NCBI RefSeq assembly: GCF_030272615.1
Contig: NC_081409.1
Span: forward strand, 874,436,594 to 874,500,593
Length of the DNA: 64,000 nucleotides
Source of the DNA: Cryptomeria japonica
Lineage: Eukaryota > Streptophyta > Pinopsida > Cupressales > Cupressaceae
Reading direction: 5' to 3'
The position numbers and the translations under genes are program-made. Below the pieces are notes generated by a model. It was not told the DNA's origin. It saw nothing but the letters and a program-made list of their open reading frames with translations, and made no database searches. Shown here one piece after another: positions 10,468 to 21,639 of the stretch; the stretch's first letter is position 1, and the number at the start of each line of letters is the position of its first letter.

Positions 10468-11655
10468 ATGGCTTTCATTCATAGATTCGAGGCAGGAGAG
10501 CTGGTAAGTACCACAAAACCTCCTCATTCTTTGATGCATTTATTGTTGTCATTAATGCATGCTAGGTAATGTAATAAATGTGTGTTTATGTCAAGAAAAT
10601 GCATTTGTGTCCAAAAATGTGAATTTTTGTCTTCTAGGTCAAATTGACAGTTCTGTGATGAACATATGCTATCGATTGGATAAGCTGCTGAGAGGATACA
10701 CTCAAGCAGGTCCTCTAGGGAAGACTAGGATAACAAATAGGGCTATGATTGACAATTCTATGATAGAACATACGTTGCCAATTAGGAAACTACTCAAGAG
10801 GATTCACTCAAGCATAGGCCCTAGGATAAGATAGATCAAGGCACTTTGTGATGAACAGTTAGTACCAAGATATAGTACTTTGTGATGAATAGGGAGTACT
10901 AAAATATGAGCAGCACTTTGTGATGAACAGGTAGTGCCAAACACATAGTACTTTGTGATGAACAGGGAGTACCACTAGGATAGAAGCAACACTTTGTGAT
11001 GAACAGTGAGTGTCACTAGGATTGAGATGATTGATTTGTGTGACTACAGGAGTATTTGCCTATGCTAGAGTCACGGGAGAGATTCCCATCGACTTAAAGG
11101 TTGCGACCTGAGTTGACAGCCAAGGACCGAGCTGCGATTGAGGCTATGGGATTGAGACATATTCTGTATGTGCCTGAGTTTCGGGTGAACATGAGATTGC
11201 TGACTGCACTGGCTGGGAGATGGCACTCAGAGACTTGTAGTTTTCATTTGCTGATGGGGGAGATGACAGTCACCTTGGAGGATGTATACAGGATTCTACG
11301 GATACCGATCAATGTGGAGTGAGTACCCTATGATCGAGATGGAGACAGGGATGCATTGAGACAAGTGTTCTAGTATCCGGGATTGGAGATGAGGGTGGGA
11401 CATGTGGCATGGGATACCATGACATGGACAAGATTAGCACTACCAACAGTGTTGGTAGTAGTTATTAGTGGGTTCCTCTGTCCAGATAGGGTGACATGAG
11501 GGATGGCTGTAGAGGACATAGGGGCCAAGAGAGATGATCTTGGGGCAGGTCCTTCTAGGGCTCAGACTCTGTCGAGGCTAGCCAGCTCTGAGGGAGGGAG
11601 TTCATCGTAGCCGTAGAGGGCTCCCTATGTATCAGTATTGTACCATTTTGTATGA
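10468..11655 (+). pseudogene. Antisense plant-mobile-domain gene of G1 (two exons, internally deleted)
   Basis: Opposite strand to G1 gag. Exon 1 is 10468-10503 (12 codons, MAFIHRFEAGEL), followed by a GTAAGT donor (10504-10509) and an intron of 546 bp that ends TGTGACTACAG at 11049. Exon 2 starts GAG at 11050 and stays in phase. It carries a PMD (aminotransferase-like/MAIN-like) N-terminal segment: LRHILYVPEFRVNMRLLTAL, a W-H-S-E-T stretch and GEMTVTLEDVYRILRIPI (about 11120-11310). One frame can be followed to 11655 with a few stops (TAA near 11095, TGA at 11320, TAG near 11371). The middle and end of the PMD are missing: after GFLCPDR the frame jumps to a Ser-rich tail, so the product would be truncated. 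Antisense PMD ORFs between pol and the 3' LTR are known in Tat/Ogre-type elements; the exon structure is my inference. Confidence 0.75.
10842..11025 (+). repeat. Five-copy tandem array in the antisense-gene intron
   Basis: The core ACTTTGTGATGAACAG recurs at 10842, 10876, 10914, 10949 and 10990 (spacings 34, 38, 35 and 41). Most units carry GTAC-type flanks (AGTACT...AGTACC) that could fold into small hairpins. The array lies wholly inside the proposed intron of the antisense PMD gene. Confidence 0.9.
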
Positions 11656-13360
11656 TGATGTAGACACCTGCAAGTGATTTTGTAGCCATATGTATTTTGA
11701 CATCATTGTATCATGACACTTATGATTTTAATATATATATGAGATGATTCATCTTTGCAGCAGCTATATGCATGTGTACCTATGTGATGAGATTTTTCAT
11801 GATGTATGTTTTATGTGATGCTTATAATATGGATGCAAATATGTATATGAGGCAATGCAATATTTTTTTGTTCTTTTATGTTTTATATGTGTACGCATGA
11901 CGCAAATGTGAATGTATGTAATGCAGATGAATATGATAATGCAAAGAACTATTTACATGATGAAAATGTAAGATGTGCTAACATGTGTTGTGTGCAGGAT
12001 ATGGTGCAATTGTGATATCTATATGTATGTATGAAATGCTTAATATGTGGTAATGCAGGTGCAACTACATGAAATGCAAATGTTTTTGGTGTGTCATTAT
12101 ACTCAGTCATGTGATAGCAGGCTACACGGACTCGAGAAGGATGATGGAAGTCAATCAAGAAAGGGGGATGAAAGATAGAAGATATGAATGTGAAAGAGCT
12201 TCTTGTGCGTTATCATCATTGAGCTTTATTATGGCAAGTAGGTTATGACAATCAAGGCATATGTTTGACCCAGAAAGTCATTGTACCTGTTTGCATGGAG
12301 ATAAGATAGTCACAAAGAAGGAATGCCCCAGTTCACACTAGACTCACAGTGTCCTCATATCCTTGGACAAGTCATAGCATTACTAAAAGACAATCCACAG
12401 ATAGCAAATAAAAATAGGTGACGATACCCCATCCTCGCCTTTCTAGTCAAAGACATCCTGGAGATAGAATCTCTAGTCAGAGACATCCTGAAAAAGCTAA
12501 AAGACATGTCACCAAAAGATAAAATCAAAAGAAAACCAAGACTCGACACCAACATCCACTGTAGTCCTCAAGTTTAGTGTCTCTTGTCACTTGTATAAGT
12601 CTTATTTGATTGTGGTCACAATGTTTACTTTCACAAAAAGGATAGATAGCACTGAACCATATGTTGTCTGAGTCTGTTGAAAGATTTGATTTTTTTGAAG
12701 CCCATTGTTGTTGTTGTGTCTCATCTGGAACTGACTGAATCCATGAAACTAATACTTTATTGCGGAGAAGATGAAACTTTATTGTGGACTGGCGATGCAA
12801 ATGTTGCTTTATTGCGGATTGTGCATGGATAGACTGAAGGAAACTGGAAGAAACTGTACTCCTTGAAACATGTGATGTTCTTAGTTCCACACCCATCACT
12901 AGATGTAGGATTTGCCTTAGCCACAGATAGGATCTGATTTATTATGGATGGAAAGGGAGGTGAAAAGGGAGTTTTATTATGAATGGCTAACCAATCTTGG
13001 GTAGATCAATAACAAGCCATGATGGGAATGGGTAAGTTTATTATGAATGAATAGGTTGTGAGTGTGTGCAAAGTGAAAGGATGAAAGTGAATCCTAAAGG
13101 AGGGAGGAGCAATGTCTCTACACATGGCACTGGTGACCCAGTTTTCACCATGGTACTTGCCCAGGGCGCCACTAAAGTGGTTTTCACCATTGGACAAAAT
13201 TATTTCTCTTTACTTTTTTCGATTTTTTCAATGTTTTTTTGTGTCACAAGGTGCCTGTTTGCCAGGTTTTCACCAAGTAATGATTTTTTGTTTTATAAAT
13301 TTTTTTTGTATTTTTGAATTTTTTTTTTTTTGTATTTTTGAATTAGGATACTTTGAAGAG
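11656..13360. other. G1 spacer between antisense gene and pol remnant
   Basis: No coding sequence that I can support. An AT-rich, TATG-rich stretch spans 11700-12080 and a T-rich tract with two TTTTTGTATTTTTGAATT-like repeats lies at 13300-13345. Short ORFs on both strands lack family features. Confidence 0.6.
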
Positions 13361-13610
13361 CTATGTGTAAAACCTGCGAAGGTGCATGTTGTTGATAGGA
13401 TCCTCCAAAGGTTCACCTTCTGTAGTTGAGCGCTGATATGCCCCAAATCCATATACTGCTGTAATGATGTAAGGACCAAGCCAATTTGGTTCGAACTTGC
13501 CCTTCTTCTCTCTGTCTTGCTGATTTTTGGGGTTTTCTCTGAGAACCAAATCACCTACCACAAATGTGCGAGGCTTTATCTTATAATTGTAGTTGCATTG
13601 TTTCTTGACT
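13361..13610 (-). pseudogene. G1 integrase C-terminal remnant
   Basis: The minus strand encodes VVGDLVLRENPKNQQDREKK followed by GKFEPNWLGPYIITAVYG and a short tail ending MHLRRFYT and a stop at 13361. It closely parallels the integrase end in G2 (42552-42794), including the W-L-G-P-Y motif. Upstream it joins directly to the post-protease linker without any reverse transcriptase, RNase H or integrase core. This places a deletion junction near 13600-13660. Confidence 0.88.
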
Positions 13611-15050
13611 GAATGATGTGTAGCTTGACTGTTTGTCTTCCTTGATAAAGGAACTGAGATAGAATTACTAGTGTGTGGACTACATAGGCCCGTATGCGTG
13701 TCACCTGAAGAAGTTTGGGCATCACTGATAGCAAAGTCCTTCGAGGAAGCTCCATTAAAGGTCCATTATGTATCACCAGAAGGAAAAGGATGTGTGGAAC
13801 AAGTGGATGAGTGATGAAGGCTTGTGATTGTGAAAAGAAGTGAAAGTAGGATAGCATGATGGAGACTTAGGATCAGCAAGTATGCTTTTTGACTTGAAAT
13901 TTTAGAACTTTTGCCCCCAGTTATTTTGATATTAGGGGAGATCAACTCTTGTTCTTTTTCTTTCGTAGGATTTTTATCCTTGACTTTGCTTTTTGCAGAG
14001 TCTAGTAGCTTTTGATTTTGATTTGGACTAAAGGACTTTTCTTTAGTTTTGACTTGTAGATTTTTTCTTTTCGTAGCTTGATTTTTGATCCCCAATGACT
14101 AAGGGCTTTTGTGATTCTTGTTGATCCAAGTCTAGAAGTGGAGTGGAAATGGAATGAGTGGATGAAATGGTAAGGCTATGTGAATTCTCAAGAGGGTTGG
14201 CAATATGCTCAATAGATTTTTTGTTGGAATCACTCTTAGGACTGTTGATATCAAGAGATGCTTGCACCACTATAGGAGATTTGCATTCAGACTTAGTAGC
14301 CACAGCACTAGGTGGTTCACATCCAATTCCTTGCAAATTGTTTGTAGGTTGCTCCTGTTGACTGAATACCTTAGGAGATAGTGGGAGTTGCTCAACATGA
14401 AAGATATACTCACCACATCCCAGGTCTTTAATCTTAAACTTTTCTTTGATCTCTGCCTGTTTTGATGTTGAAGGTTTCAAGGATTCTGGATCCACATATG
14501 CTGATGAAGGAATAGCTTCTCGATTGAATGGGATTTTTATTTCTGATCTAGGTCGCATATTGTTGCAATATATGAATGGATTTGGGTCAGCTTTGACGGT
14601 CACTTCAACTCCATTGTGTGGGAACTTGATACATCGATGATATGTAGATGGGACTGCGCTCATCTCATGAATCCATGGATGTCCCAAGAGTATGTTGTAT
14701 GTGAGATCTAGATCAAGGACTTGACAAACCACATCCTTCATAACTGGCCCAACTCTGAGAGGTAAGGTGACTGTGCCCTTGGATGAACGCTCTTCATCAT
14801 CATATGCCTTGATGGTGATTTGATTTGTTGAATTCATAGCTTTATCAGAACATCCCAATTGTTTAATTGTGCTCAATGTACAAATGTTCAGACCTGCTCC
14901 TACATCTATCAGGACTCGCTTTATTCTATGTTTGTGTATGAAGGCTTCAACATGTAGTGGTGCATTATGTGGTTGACTTACGGAGGCGTCATCTGCTTCT
15001 ATGAAGGTAAGGGAATGTGGAATGGAAAGGTATCCCACCATGGCTTGAAA
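13611..15050 (-). pseudogene. G1 aspartic protease and linker
   Basis: The frame from 15041 down contains HVEAFIHKHRIKRVLIDVGA, i.e. the protease active site as D-V-G-A (instead of D-S/T-G-A), followed by GLNICTLSTIKQLG. The second conserved block is YNILLGHPWIHEMSAVPSTY. The equivalent G2 protease also has D-V-G-A, so the substitution is a family trait and not decay. After the protease comes a Ser/Lys/Gln-rich linker (14400-13700) with one frameshift near 14045. It is joined to gag through a TAG stop at about 15051. Confidence 0.88.
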
Positions 15051-17473
15051 CTAGTCCACGTTCAGATCAGTAGGGACGGCAGTGTCTCTCAAGATTTTGT
15101 CAAGAATAGCTTTATGAGCAAGGGATATGCGTAAGAGCTCAAGTATGAAGATGAGCGTGGGTGTCTTCCCTAACTGTTCTACAAGGTCATACTCAGGTTT
15201 GGTTGACAAAGAAGTGGTGTTTTTAGTTGAAGCACCTTGCAAAGTGATTTTACCTCGATGGGTTGTAACATGACATTCAGAGGTAGGTTCGGAAGAAGAT
15301 CCAACACCTTTTAGGATAATCTTGGGTCGCTGGGTAGTACTCTCAGGAGTTTTGTCCTTGATGATAATAGTAGAGACATAATTGTCCATCGAGATGTGAT
15401 TGATAGTTGAATCATAGTTGTAGGAAGCTCTGGTATAGTTGGTTTTGTCATCTGTGGCTTTAGCTTTTCCTTTGTCATGTTTTGGGAATGGTTCCTTAAA
15501 CATCTCATGTTCTTGGTTGGATGAGTGTCCCTCAATCTCAATATCACCTCTATCAATGAGATCTTGTACGATGTTCTTTAGTCGATGACAATTTCCTATC
15601 TTATGACCCTTGCTCTTATGAAATTCACAATACTCATCATCATTCCACCAATTTGGTTTAACCTTTTGTTCATATGGAGGAAAATCTGGAATAGGGATTA
15701 CCTTGTTTGCCACTAGCTTTTTGAAAACTGACTCAAATGGTTCTCCCAATGGGGTGTACTTTCTTCGTGATTTGGAAGTTGTTTGAGTATTCACTTGATT
15801 GTTTGTAGAACTTGATCCCGAAAAGATGAATTTGGGTCGCACTGTGTTGGCATCAACAACACCATCATTGACTGTGTTCTTGTTTTTATTCCAAAATTTT
15901 GGCTTGTCTTTTCCTTTAAAGTCATCTTTGTTCTCCTTAAATATCTTAATGACTCCTTGCTCAATTAGGTTCTTTTCTGTTGCTAAACCTTTTTCAATAA
16001 TGTCCTTGAAGGTGGACAAACAAGCTTTCCTTAAGCATAACCAATATCTTTGTTAACATTCTAGGTGAACATTTCTACCATTTGTTTTTGTGGAATTTCA
16101 CAAGAGCATCTGCTAGCTAGATTCCTCCATCTTTGTAAAAATGATGCAAAAGACTCTCCCTCTTTTTGCTTGGTGTTGCACAAAGTAGTGACTGATATGT
16201 CTGTCTCTATATTGTAGGAGAAATGTTGAATAAATGCCTCCGCTAAGTCACCCCATGACTTAATACCAGGTGGTAGTTGGGAGAACCATTCCATAGCTTG
16301 ATCACCTAAGCTTTGTGGGAATAATCTCATCAAATATGTCTCTTCTGAAGCTACTTCAATGCAAGCTATGAAAAATTGTCTTATGTGTGCCTTAGGATCC
16401 CCTTTTCCTCTATACTTATCAAATTTAGGCATCACAAAGTGTGTAGGAAATGGAGGCATTGGAATGCTCTTGTCGAATGGATAAGGACATATGTCTCTCA
16501 TTGTGTATGTTGGCTTCGGTGTATTTATGTCCTCCATTTTCTTTTGTAAGTCCCTGATTTGTTACTCCAAATTTCTCTTAGGTGGAGATCGACTTCTTGG
16601 ACCATACCCCATGCTTGAGGCACCAATTGGAGGAGAAACATGTTGCATATATGGATGATATTGATCATACACATGTTCATATGGAGGAGGTCTATAGTGA
16701 TGCTGCATATATGGACCACTTGGTATAGATTCATGTTAAGGAACGAAATATCTATTTTGTCCATGTATACCATACTCTACAGGCATGTCATGTTCTAATG
16801 TGTTGCCCCCAAATTTGACACGGGGTTTCCTTGTGTCCAAATTTTGAGCATGCCTTTGAATATCCAATTTCTTTGGTGGTTGATCCTTAGCATTTGTATG
16901 TGATTGAGCATATCTTTCTGCATAAGACTTCCATAATGGTCTACGAAGGTGAGTATCATATGCTTGACCATGTGTATGTGGGACCTCTGGTTTTTGAAAC
17001 AAAGATGATGGTGATTCAGGCACAAGATGTGGTCCTCTATTTCCTCCACTATTAGGCCTCCTTTGATCCATGTTGGAGTGAGTTTGTTGCAAAGGTCAAT
17101 TTTCCATTATTTGAGATATGTCAAAATCATGAGGTATCTTGGCTCCACTTTGTGCCATCATTTGTAGGAAGTATTGTCTATCTCTCCTCATTATTTCCTC
17201 AACCAACCAATTGAAATGGGGATTCATAATGGATTCTTCCACATCTGCTGAATGTATTGAAAAGTTGTCCATATTGTCATTGTGTGTATCATTGTTGTTT
17301 GTAGTGTCTATGTTCTCAACATTTGGAATGTTTCTATAGACATCCATGTCAGGTAATGTGTTATGATCAAAATTGAAAAAGACATCATTGTCATATTCAT
17401 AGACACTCATGTTTGCAGACTCTTGAGCCTCTTTAGTTTCTCTCCTAGATTTTTGAAGACGAGTTTCAACCAT
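15051..17473 (-). pseudogene. G1 gag
   Basis: The minus-strand reading starts at ATG 17473 (MVETRLQKSRRETKEAQ). It continues in one frame to about 16060 across stops at about 17095 (TGA), 16737 (TAA) and near 16560. After a frameshift it resumes at 16019-15051. The capsid core lies at 16537-16061: MPKFDKYRGKGDPKAHIRQF, then YLMRLFPQSLGDQAMEWF and the CNTKQKEGESFASFL segment. A variant zinc knuckle, CEFHKSKGHKIGNC (C-H-H-C spacing CX2HX4HX4C), is near 15625, followed by RLKNIVQDLIDRGDIEI. This knuckle form is typical of Tat-lineage Gag. The N-terminal part is rich in Asn, His and Pro. The multiple stops mean it could not make full-length Gag. Confidence 0.9.
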
Positions 17474-19012
17474 GAACTAGGTATTGACCAAAATGTGTGA
17501 GACTAGATGAAAATGGAAAAAGTATGGAAGACCAAGAGTTGGATGGAGTGTAAATGAATCTGAAGTGTACTTGCAATGTCCAAAGTGTAAGACCAAGTAT
17601 GTATGTAGTAGAGTAGGTGTGACTTCCAAAGAGAGGATAGTTTCTCTTGATGAGGTAAGTTGACCTTGACTCTAAGTAAGACCAAATGAGACCCAAAGGT
17701 GATAGACCTTGATGAGGGACCATTTAGCAAAGTGTTGTTGTATGTAGTGTGTTGACAAAGTATGATGAGGACAAGCAAGTGACCTTTTGACTCAAGTTTA
17801 GACAAATGTAAATTTAATGTAAGATGTAAAGGAATGATGGACTTTGTGAGACCCAAAGACAAGTTGAATGCTAGATGAAAACCTGGAGAAACAACCTAGG
17901 AAGTTCAAGAATTCTGAAACTGATTGCTCGTGTTTGTTGGACTATAAAATTTTTCCAATTTGTGAATTTGTTTGTTGTGACCAAATCTGAATGTTTGACT
18001 ATTTTTCATGACAAGAGGACACAATGTTTGCAAGTGTTTAGACTGACAATGACTCCAAGAAAAGTGTGTTGTTTGATGTAAAATTGTTTTGCATACACTT
18101 GAAGACACAAAAGACACAATGTTTTGTTGTTTGGTCTTGAATGTTTGAATGTTTAAAATAAGTCAAGCACAATTCTTATGGCTGGCCAAGACAATAGTTG
18201 TTGATCCCACATGGGGTTTTACCCCCAAGGCTACGCTATTCAGAGTGGATACTTAGATGCTTGACCTCACCTGCTCCACCCTCGGCACTCACTTCTCGGG
18301 TCAGCCAAGCATCAATCCCCATGAAAACTCCCCGTGGCGAACTTTGTATCTCTACTAAGAATCGTATGTGTGTGGGCCGCTACTAGAGGTCTGACCTCCT
18401 GCCCCAACAACTAGAAGGATTTGGGCTTTGAAAACAAAAAGGTGCTAGTAAGGGCATCCGCTCGTGTGGCCATACATGTGGCACTTTCAGCTCTGTAAAT
18501 ATAGAAGGCTCCTAGCCGGTAGGGGTTACGCCCTACAACTGATCAAATAAATTTGATCAAACGGGTTTATGGGGAGACATAGAGTCGGTATGAACTAATC
18601 AGCACACGTTATCCATAGTTTTCACCATGAATAGATTTGTTTATAGTGGTTCGGAAGAGGTGGGTTTTCCTTGCTACCACTTGGGTCGTTCTATTCTCAC
18701 TAGTAGTCCTAATGACCACACGGGAAGACAGGCCCTCTAAAGATTAAACAAAAAGAGCCTATTGCTCAAGACACAAAAGACAATGATTCAATTTTAGTGC
18801 ACCAATTGAAGTGTTTGCTAGTCTATGAAAACAAGGCACACAATAAAAATCCAAAAACCCTTGCCAAGGACCTGCAACAAAGATTTATTTGTAGTTTGGA
18901 TTGTTTCAAATGATCACCCCTTCCTGCAAGCACACAAGTTAGGTAAATTTTAGATCCAAAAGCCTTTGTGAAATAGGGGCCTTCAACAATGCGTTTTGTT
19001 GACCAATTCAAA

Positions 19013-19920
19013 GATCTGATTCATCATAAAAAAAAAGACCACTTGTAAAATTTTAAGAGATTTTCAGAAATGTAAGAAAATCTAAAAAATTTGCTAATTT
19101 GCTCTAAAAATTAATTTTTTATGAAAAGTCATAAAAAATTCATATAAAATGCAAAATCGATCCAAAAAATCTGAAATTTTTACTGGAGAGTCTTGATGGT
19201 CTTCCAAACTGCATAAAAAACTTTGTGCAACAAATCTAAGCAGTTTGTGAGATATAAGTAAAATAATGCAAAACCCTAATTTTCAAAGATCTGATTTTTG
19301 AGGAATTATTTTGCATCAAATTTAAAATCACAAACACCAGATCCTATGTATAATTCTGAGATATTTCCAAAAATGTAAGAAAATCCAAAAAATTTGCTAA
19401 TTTTCTCTCAAAATTAATTTTTTATGAAAAATCAATAAAAATTCATATAAATTGAAAAATCTATCCAAAAAATCTGAAATTTGTACTGGATCCTTTAGAT
19501 ACATTTCCTGACCTGTACAAAAAATTTTATGCCAAAATTCAAAGCCTTTTGTGAGATATGATCAAAATAAGGAAAAACCCTAATTTTTAAAGATCCGATT
19601 TTTAGGGAAATATTTTGCATCAAAATTAAAATCACAAAGAACAGATCGTATGTATAGTTATGAGAGATTTCCAAAAATGTAAGAAAATCCTAAAAATTCT
19701 CTCATTTGCTCTCAAAATTAGTTTTTTATGAAAAATCATAAAAAATTCATAGAAAATGAAAATATGCTCCAAAAAATTTGAATTTTGTATTGAGAGCTCC
19801 TAATACTTTCTTCAACCTGAAAAAAAAATTTGGTGCAAAATTTCCTAAGCCGTTTGTGAGATATGATCAAATCTCTCCAAGATCTTGATTTTTGGTCCAA
19901 AACCCTAGCTGCACAAGGTT
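19013..19920. repeat. Three tandem ~303-bp repeats in G1 leader
   Basis: The segment TGTAAGAAAATC recurs at 19071, 19374 and 19678 (spacing 303 and 304). Surrounding phrases recur in the same order: an AATTAATTTTTTATGAAAA block, then CCAAAAAATCTGAAATTT, then TTTGTGAGATAT and AACCCTAATTTT. Copies are clearly diverged from each other, so the duplication predates this insertion. Confidence 0.88.
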
Positions 19921-19990
19921 ATTCTCCAAATTGTTTTACAAAACAACAATATAGGGTTAGAAAAATATGCAAAAAATAACATAAATACAT

Positions 19991-20008
19991 GTCCCACTGG
20001 GCATGCCA
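19991..20008 (-). other. Primer-binding site of G1
   Basis: On the minus strand TGGCATGCCCAGTGGGAC follows the LTR end by five bases. It has the TGGC...CCCAGTGGGAC form seen in plant Tat-like gypsy elements. The matching tRNA was not checked. Confidence 0.7.
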
Positions 20009-20013
20009 AAAAG

Positions 20014-20756
20014 TGTATGGTGAAAATGGATAACAATAATAACAATATTGAAAGGCTAAATGAATTCAACCACCAAACCCTAGCCTAACAACAACAAAAA
20101 TCCACCATAACATATGAAGATTACCTAAGACAATACAAATCAAATGAAATCACAAAGATTATACCATCACATGTCCAATAGGGTTTTGATCTCCATTCTT
20201 CCTATCTCCATTGATCTTGCTTGATATATTTGCTCTCAGATTTTATGTGCACAAGAGCTCAACAAAGAACGGAATGTGGTTGCAAGTAGGATCATAGTAT
20301 AGTCAAATGATCAAAAATAGGTCATTAGGTCATTAGAATGATTGATTAGGGTTTGATAATGAAGGAAACATCTCCTTAAATAGAAGACACTATAAGAAAT
20401 GGAGGGATAAGATTGAGAGGTGTAAAAAGGAGGTCGGCTAGGATTAGAGGGTAGGTAGAGGAAATAATAAAATAATGAAAGAGGTAGGTAGTGTAGGAAT
20501 TAAGAGATGAATGACATGTGTCATGGGTAGAAAAAGGCTAATGAATTAATTAAATAAATAAAATATTTATTTAATTTAGGAAAAGGATAATTTAAATAAA
20601 TAAATGTATTTATTTAAATGAGAAATAAGGCTAGAAGAGGATAAATGAATTAATTAAATAAATAAAGATTTATTTAATTAATAGAAGAATTAGGCTAAAG
20701 TAATTAAATAAATAAAATATTTATTTAATTAGACATGACAATTTTAGGTGTCTATA
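20014..20756 (-). repeat. 5' LTR of G1
   Basis: 743 bp, minus strand, starting at 20756 (TATAGACACC, where the terminal TG has become TA) and ending ...CCATACA at 20014. Apart from about six substitutions and a 2-bp indel near the end it equals the 3' LTR. Confidence 0.95.
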
Positions 20757-21639
20757 GTACCTATTACGGGGTCTACTGGTTGAAACTAAATCTCGCTGGT
20801 TGTGAATGGTTGAACTTCCTTTTTTTGTATTTTTATGATTTAGGATTCTCTGGAAAATAAATTGCAAAAGATAGGTTAAGGAAATGAGAAAATAACAATG
20901 AAACCAATACAATAACAACTTAATGAACTACTTAGTTAGTTCCCTGCAATCCAAGAAATTATCAAATATCATCCAAGTTAGCATTCAACAACGGACCTCC
21001 AGTAAACCTGCAAAATCATCAATTTCAAAGACATGGAAATAAAATCATCAACAATACGGCCTATCACAATAATCCTCATACACCACTGACATGCACAATA
21101 TGAATCATAAAGTAATAAACAAAAAGATCAAACCACATTGCTAACTACAACTAACAGACATTACCAGATTACAAAGAACAATTTTGTAGAATATAGAAGT
21201 AGATCAGGCAATCTACAAGCTTCTTGTATTAATCTCAATGAATGTATAACAAAAATAACTGAACTTCTTAACAATTTGCAAAATACTCTAAAAATCTTTA
21301 AGTGGGCCACAAATCATCAATTTGGGGACCCTTACAAATGAATCCAACTTCTCAATTTATAGAAGTTCTCTACCCTATTATCTATGAAATATACCTAACC
21401 TAAATTAAGAATTGAAACTAGGAGTCGCAGTTAACTTGCAAGTTTTTGCCTTGATACTCCACTTAAAAACTACAAAATGGGGACTGCATGAGCACTATGA
21501 AGACCATGCTACACGAGCCACATTTTCGTAGTCATGCAGAATTTCTCTCAAATTTGGAACTTTAGTAGGAGGTGCAGCTGAAAATACAAAATTAAGGATT
21601 TATGAAAAAGCTTTGCTATCTTTAGCAACTATGTGTTTA
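20757..21639. other. Remainder of copia copy 2 5' LTR and downstream edge of G3
   Basis: The first bases (GTACC at 20757-20761) are the G1 target duplication, so the stretch starts with the other half of the split copia LTR. The end of that LTR was not located; a TGTTAAGAAG start (minus strand) near 21272 is one possibility. No coding sequence seen. Confidence 0.45.

Larger units (their letters stand above)
17474..20013 (-). other. G1 leader (5' untranslated region)
   Basis: 2.5 kb between the 5' LTR and gag with no ORF. It includes a GC-richer block at 18190-18760 that stands out from the AT-rich surroundings and may be structured, and three long tandem repeats next to the primer-binding site. 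Long non-coding leaders are usual for Tat/Ogre-type elements. Confidence 0.75.
9380..20756 (-). mobile_element. Ty3/gypsy element G1 (Tat-like, internally deleted, 11.4 kb)
   Basis: A full-length insertion with both LTRs (20756-20014 and 10124-9380), target-site duplication GTACC on both sides (9375-9379 and 20757-20761), a primer-binding site next to the 5' LTR and a polypurine tract before the 3' LTR. Minus-strand order: leader, gag, protease, linker, then directly the integrase C-terminus. Reverse transcriptase, RNase H and the integrase core are missing. An antisense PMD gene lies between pol and the 3' LTR. The two LTRs differ at only about six positions plus one small indel by eye, so insertion was recent relative to the other elements here. 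Confidence 0.95.

Noticed and set aside
12355-12899. Minus-strand ORFs of 66 and 124 codons in the G1 spacer
   Set aside because: No similarity to the G2 pol region at the matching place and no retroelement motif; they appear to be chance frames.
18190-18760. rRNA or other structured RNA gene in the GC-richer block of the G1 leader
   Set aside because: I recognise no rRNA, tRNA or snRNA sequence in it; it is simplest as leader sequence of the element.
21272-21272. TGTTAAGAAG as the TG start of the copia copy 2 LTR
   Set aside because: No matching second LTR or target duplication is available in the window to confirm it, so the boundary was left open.
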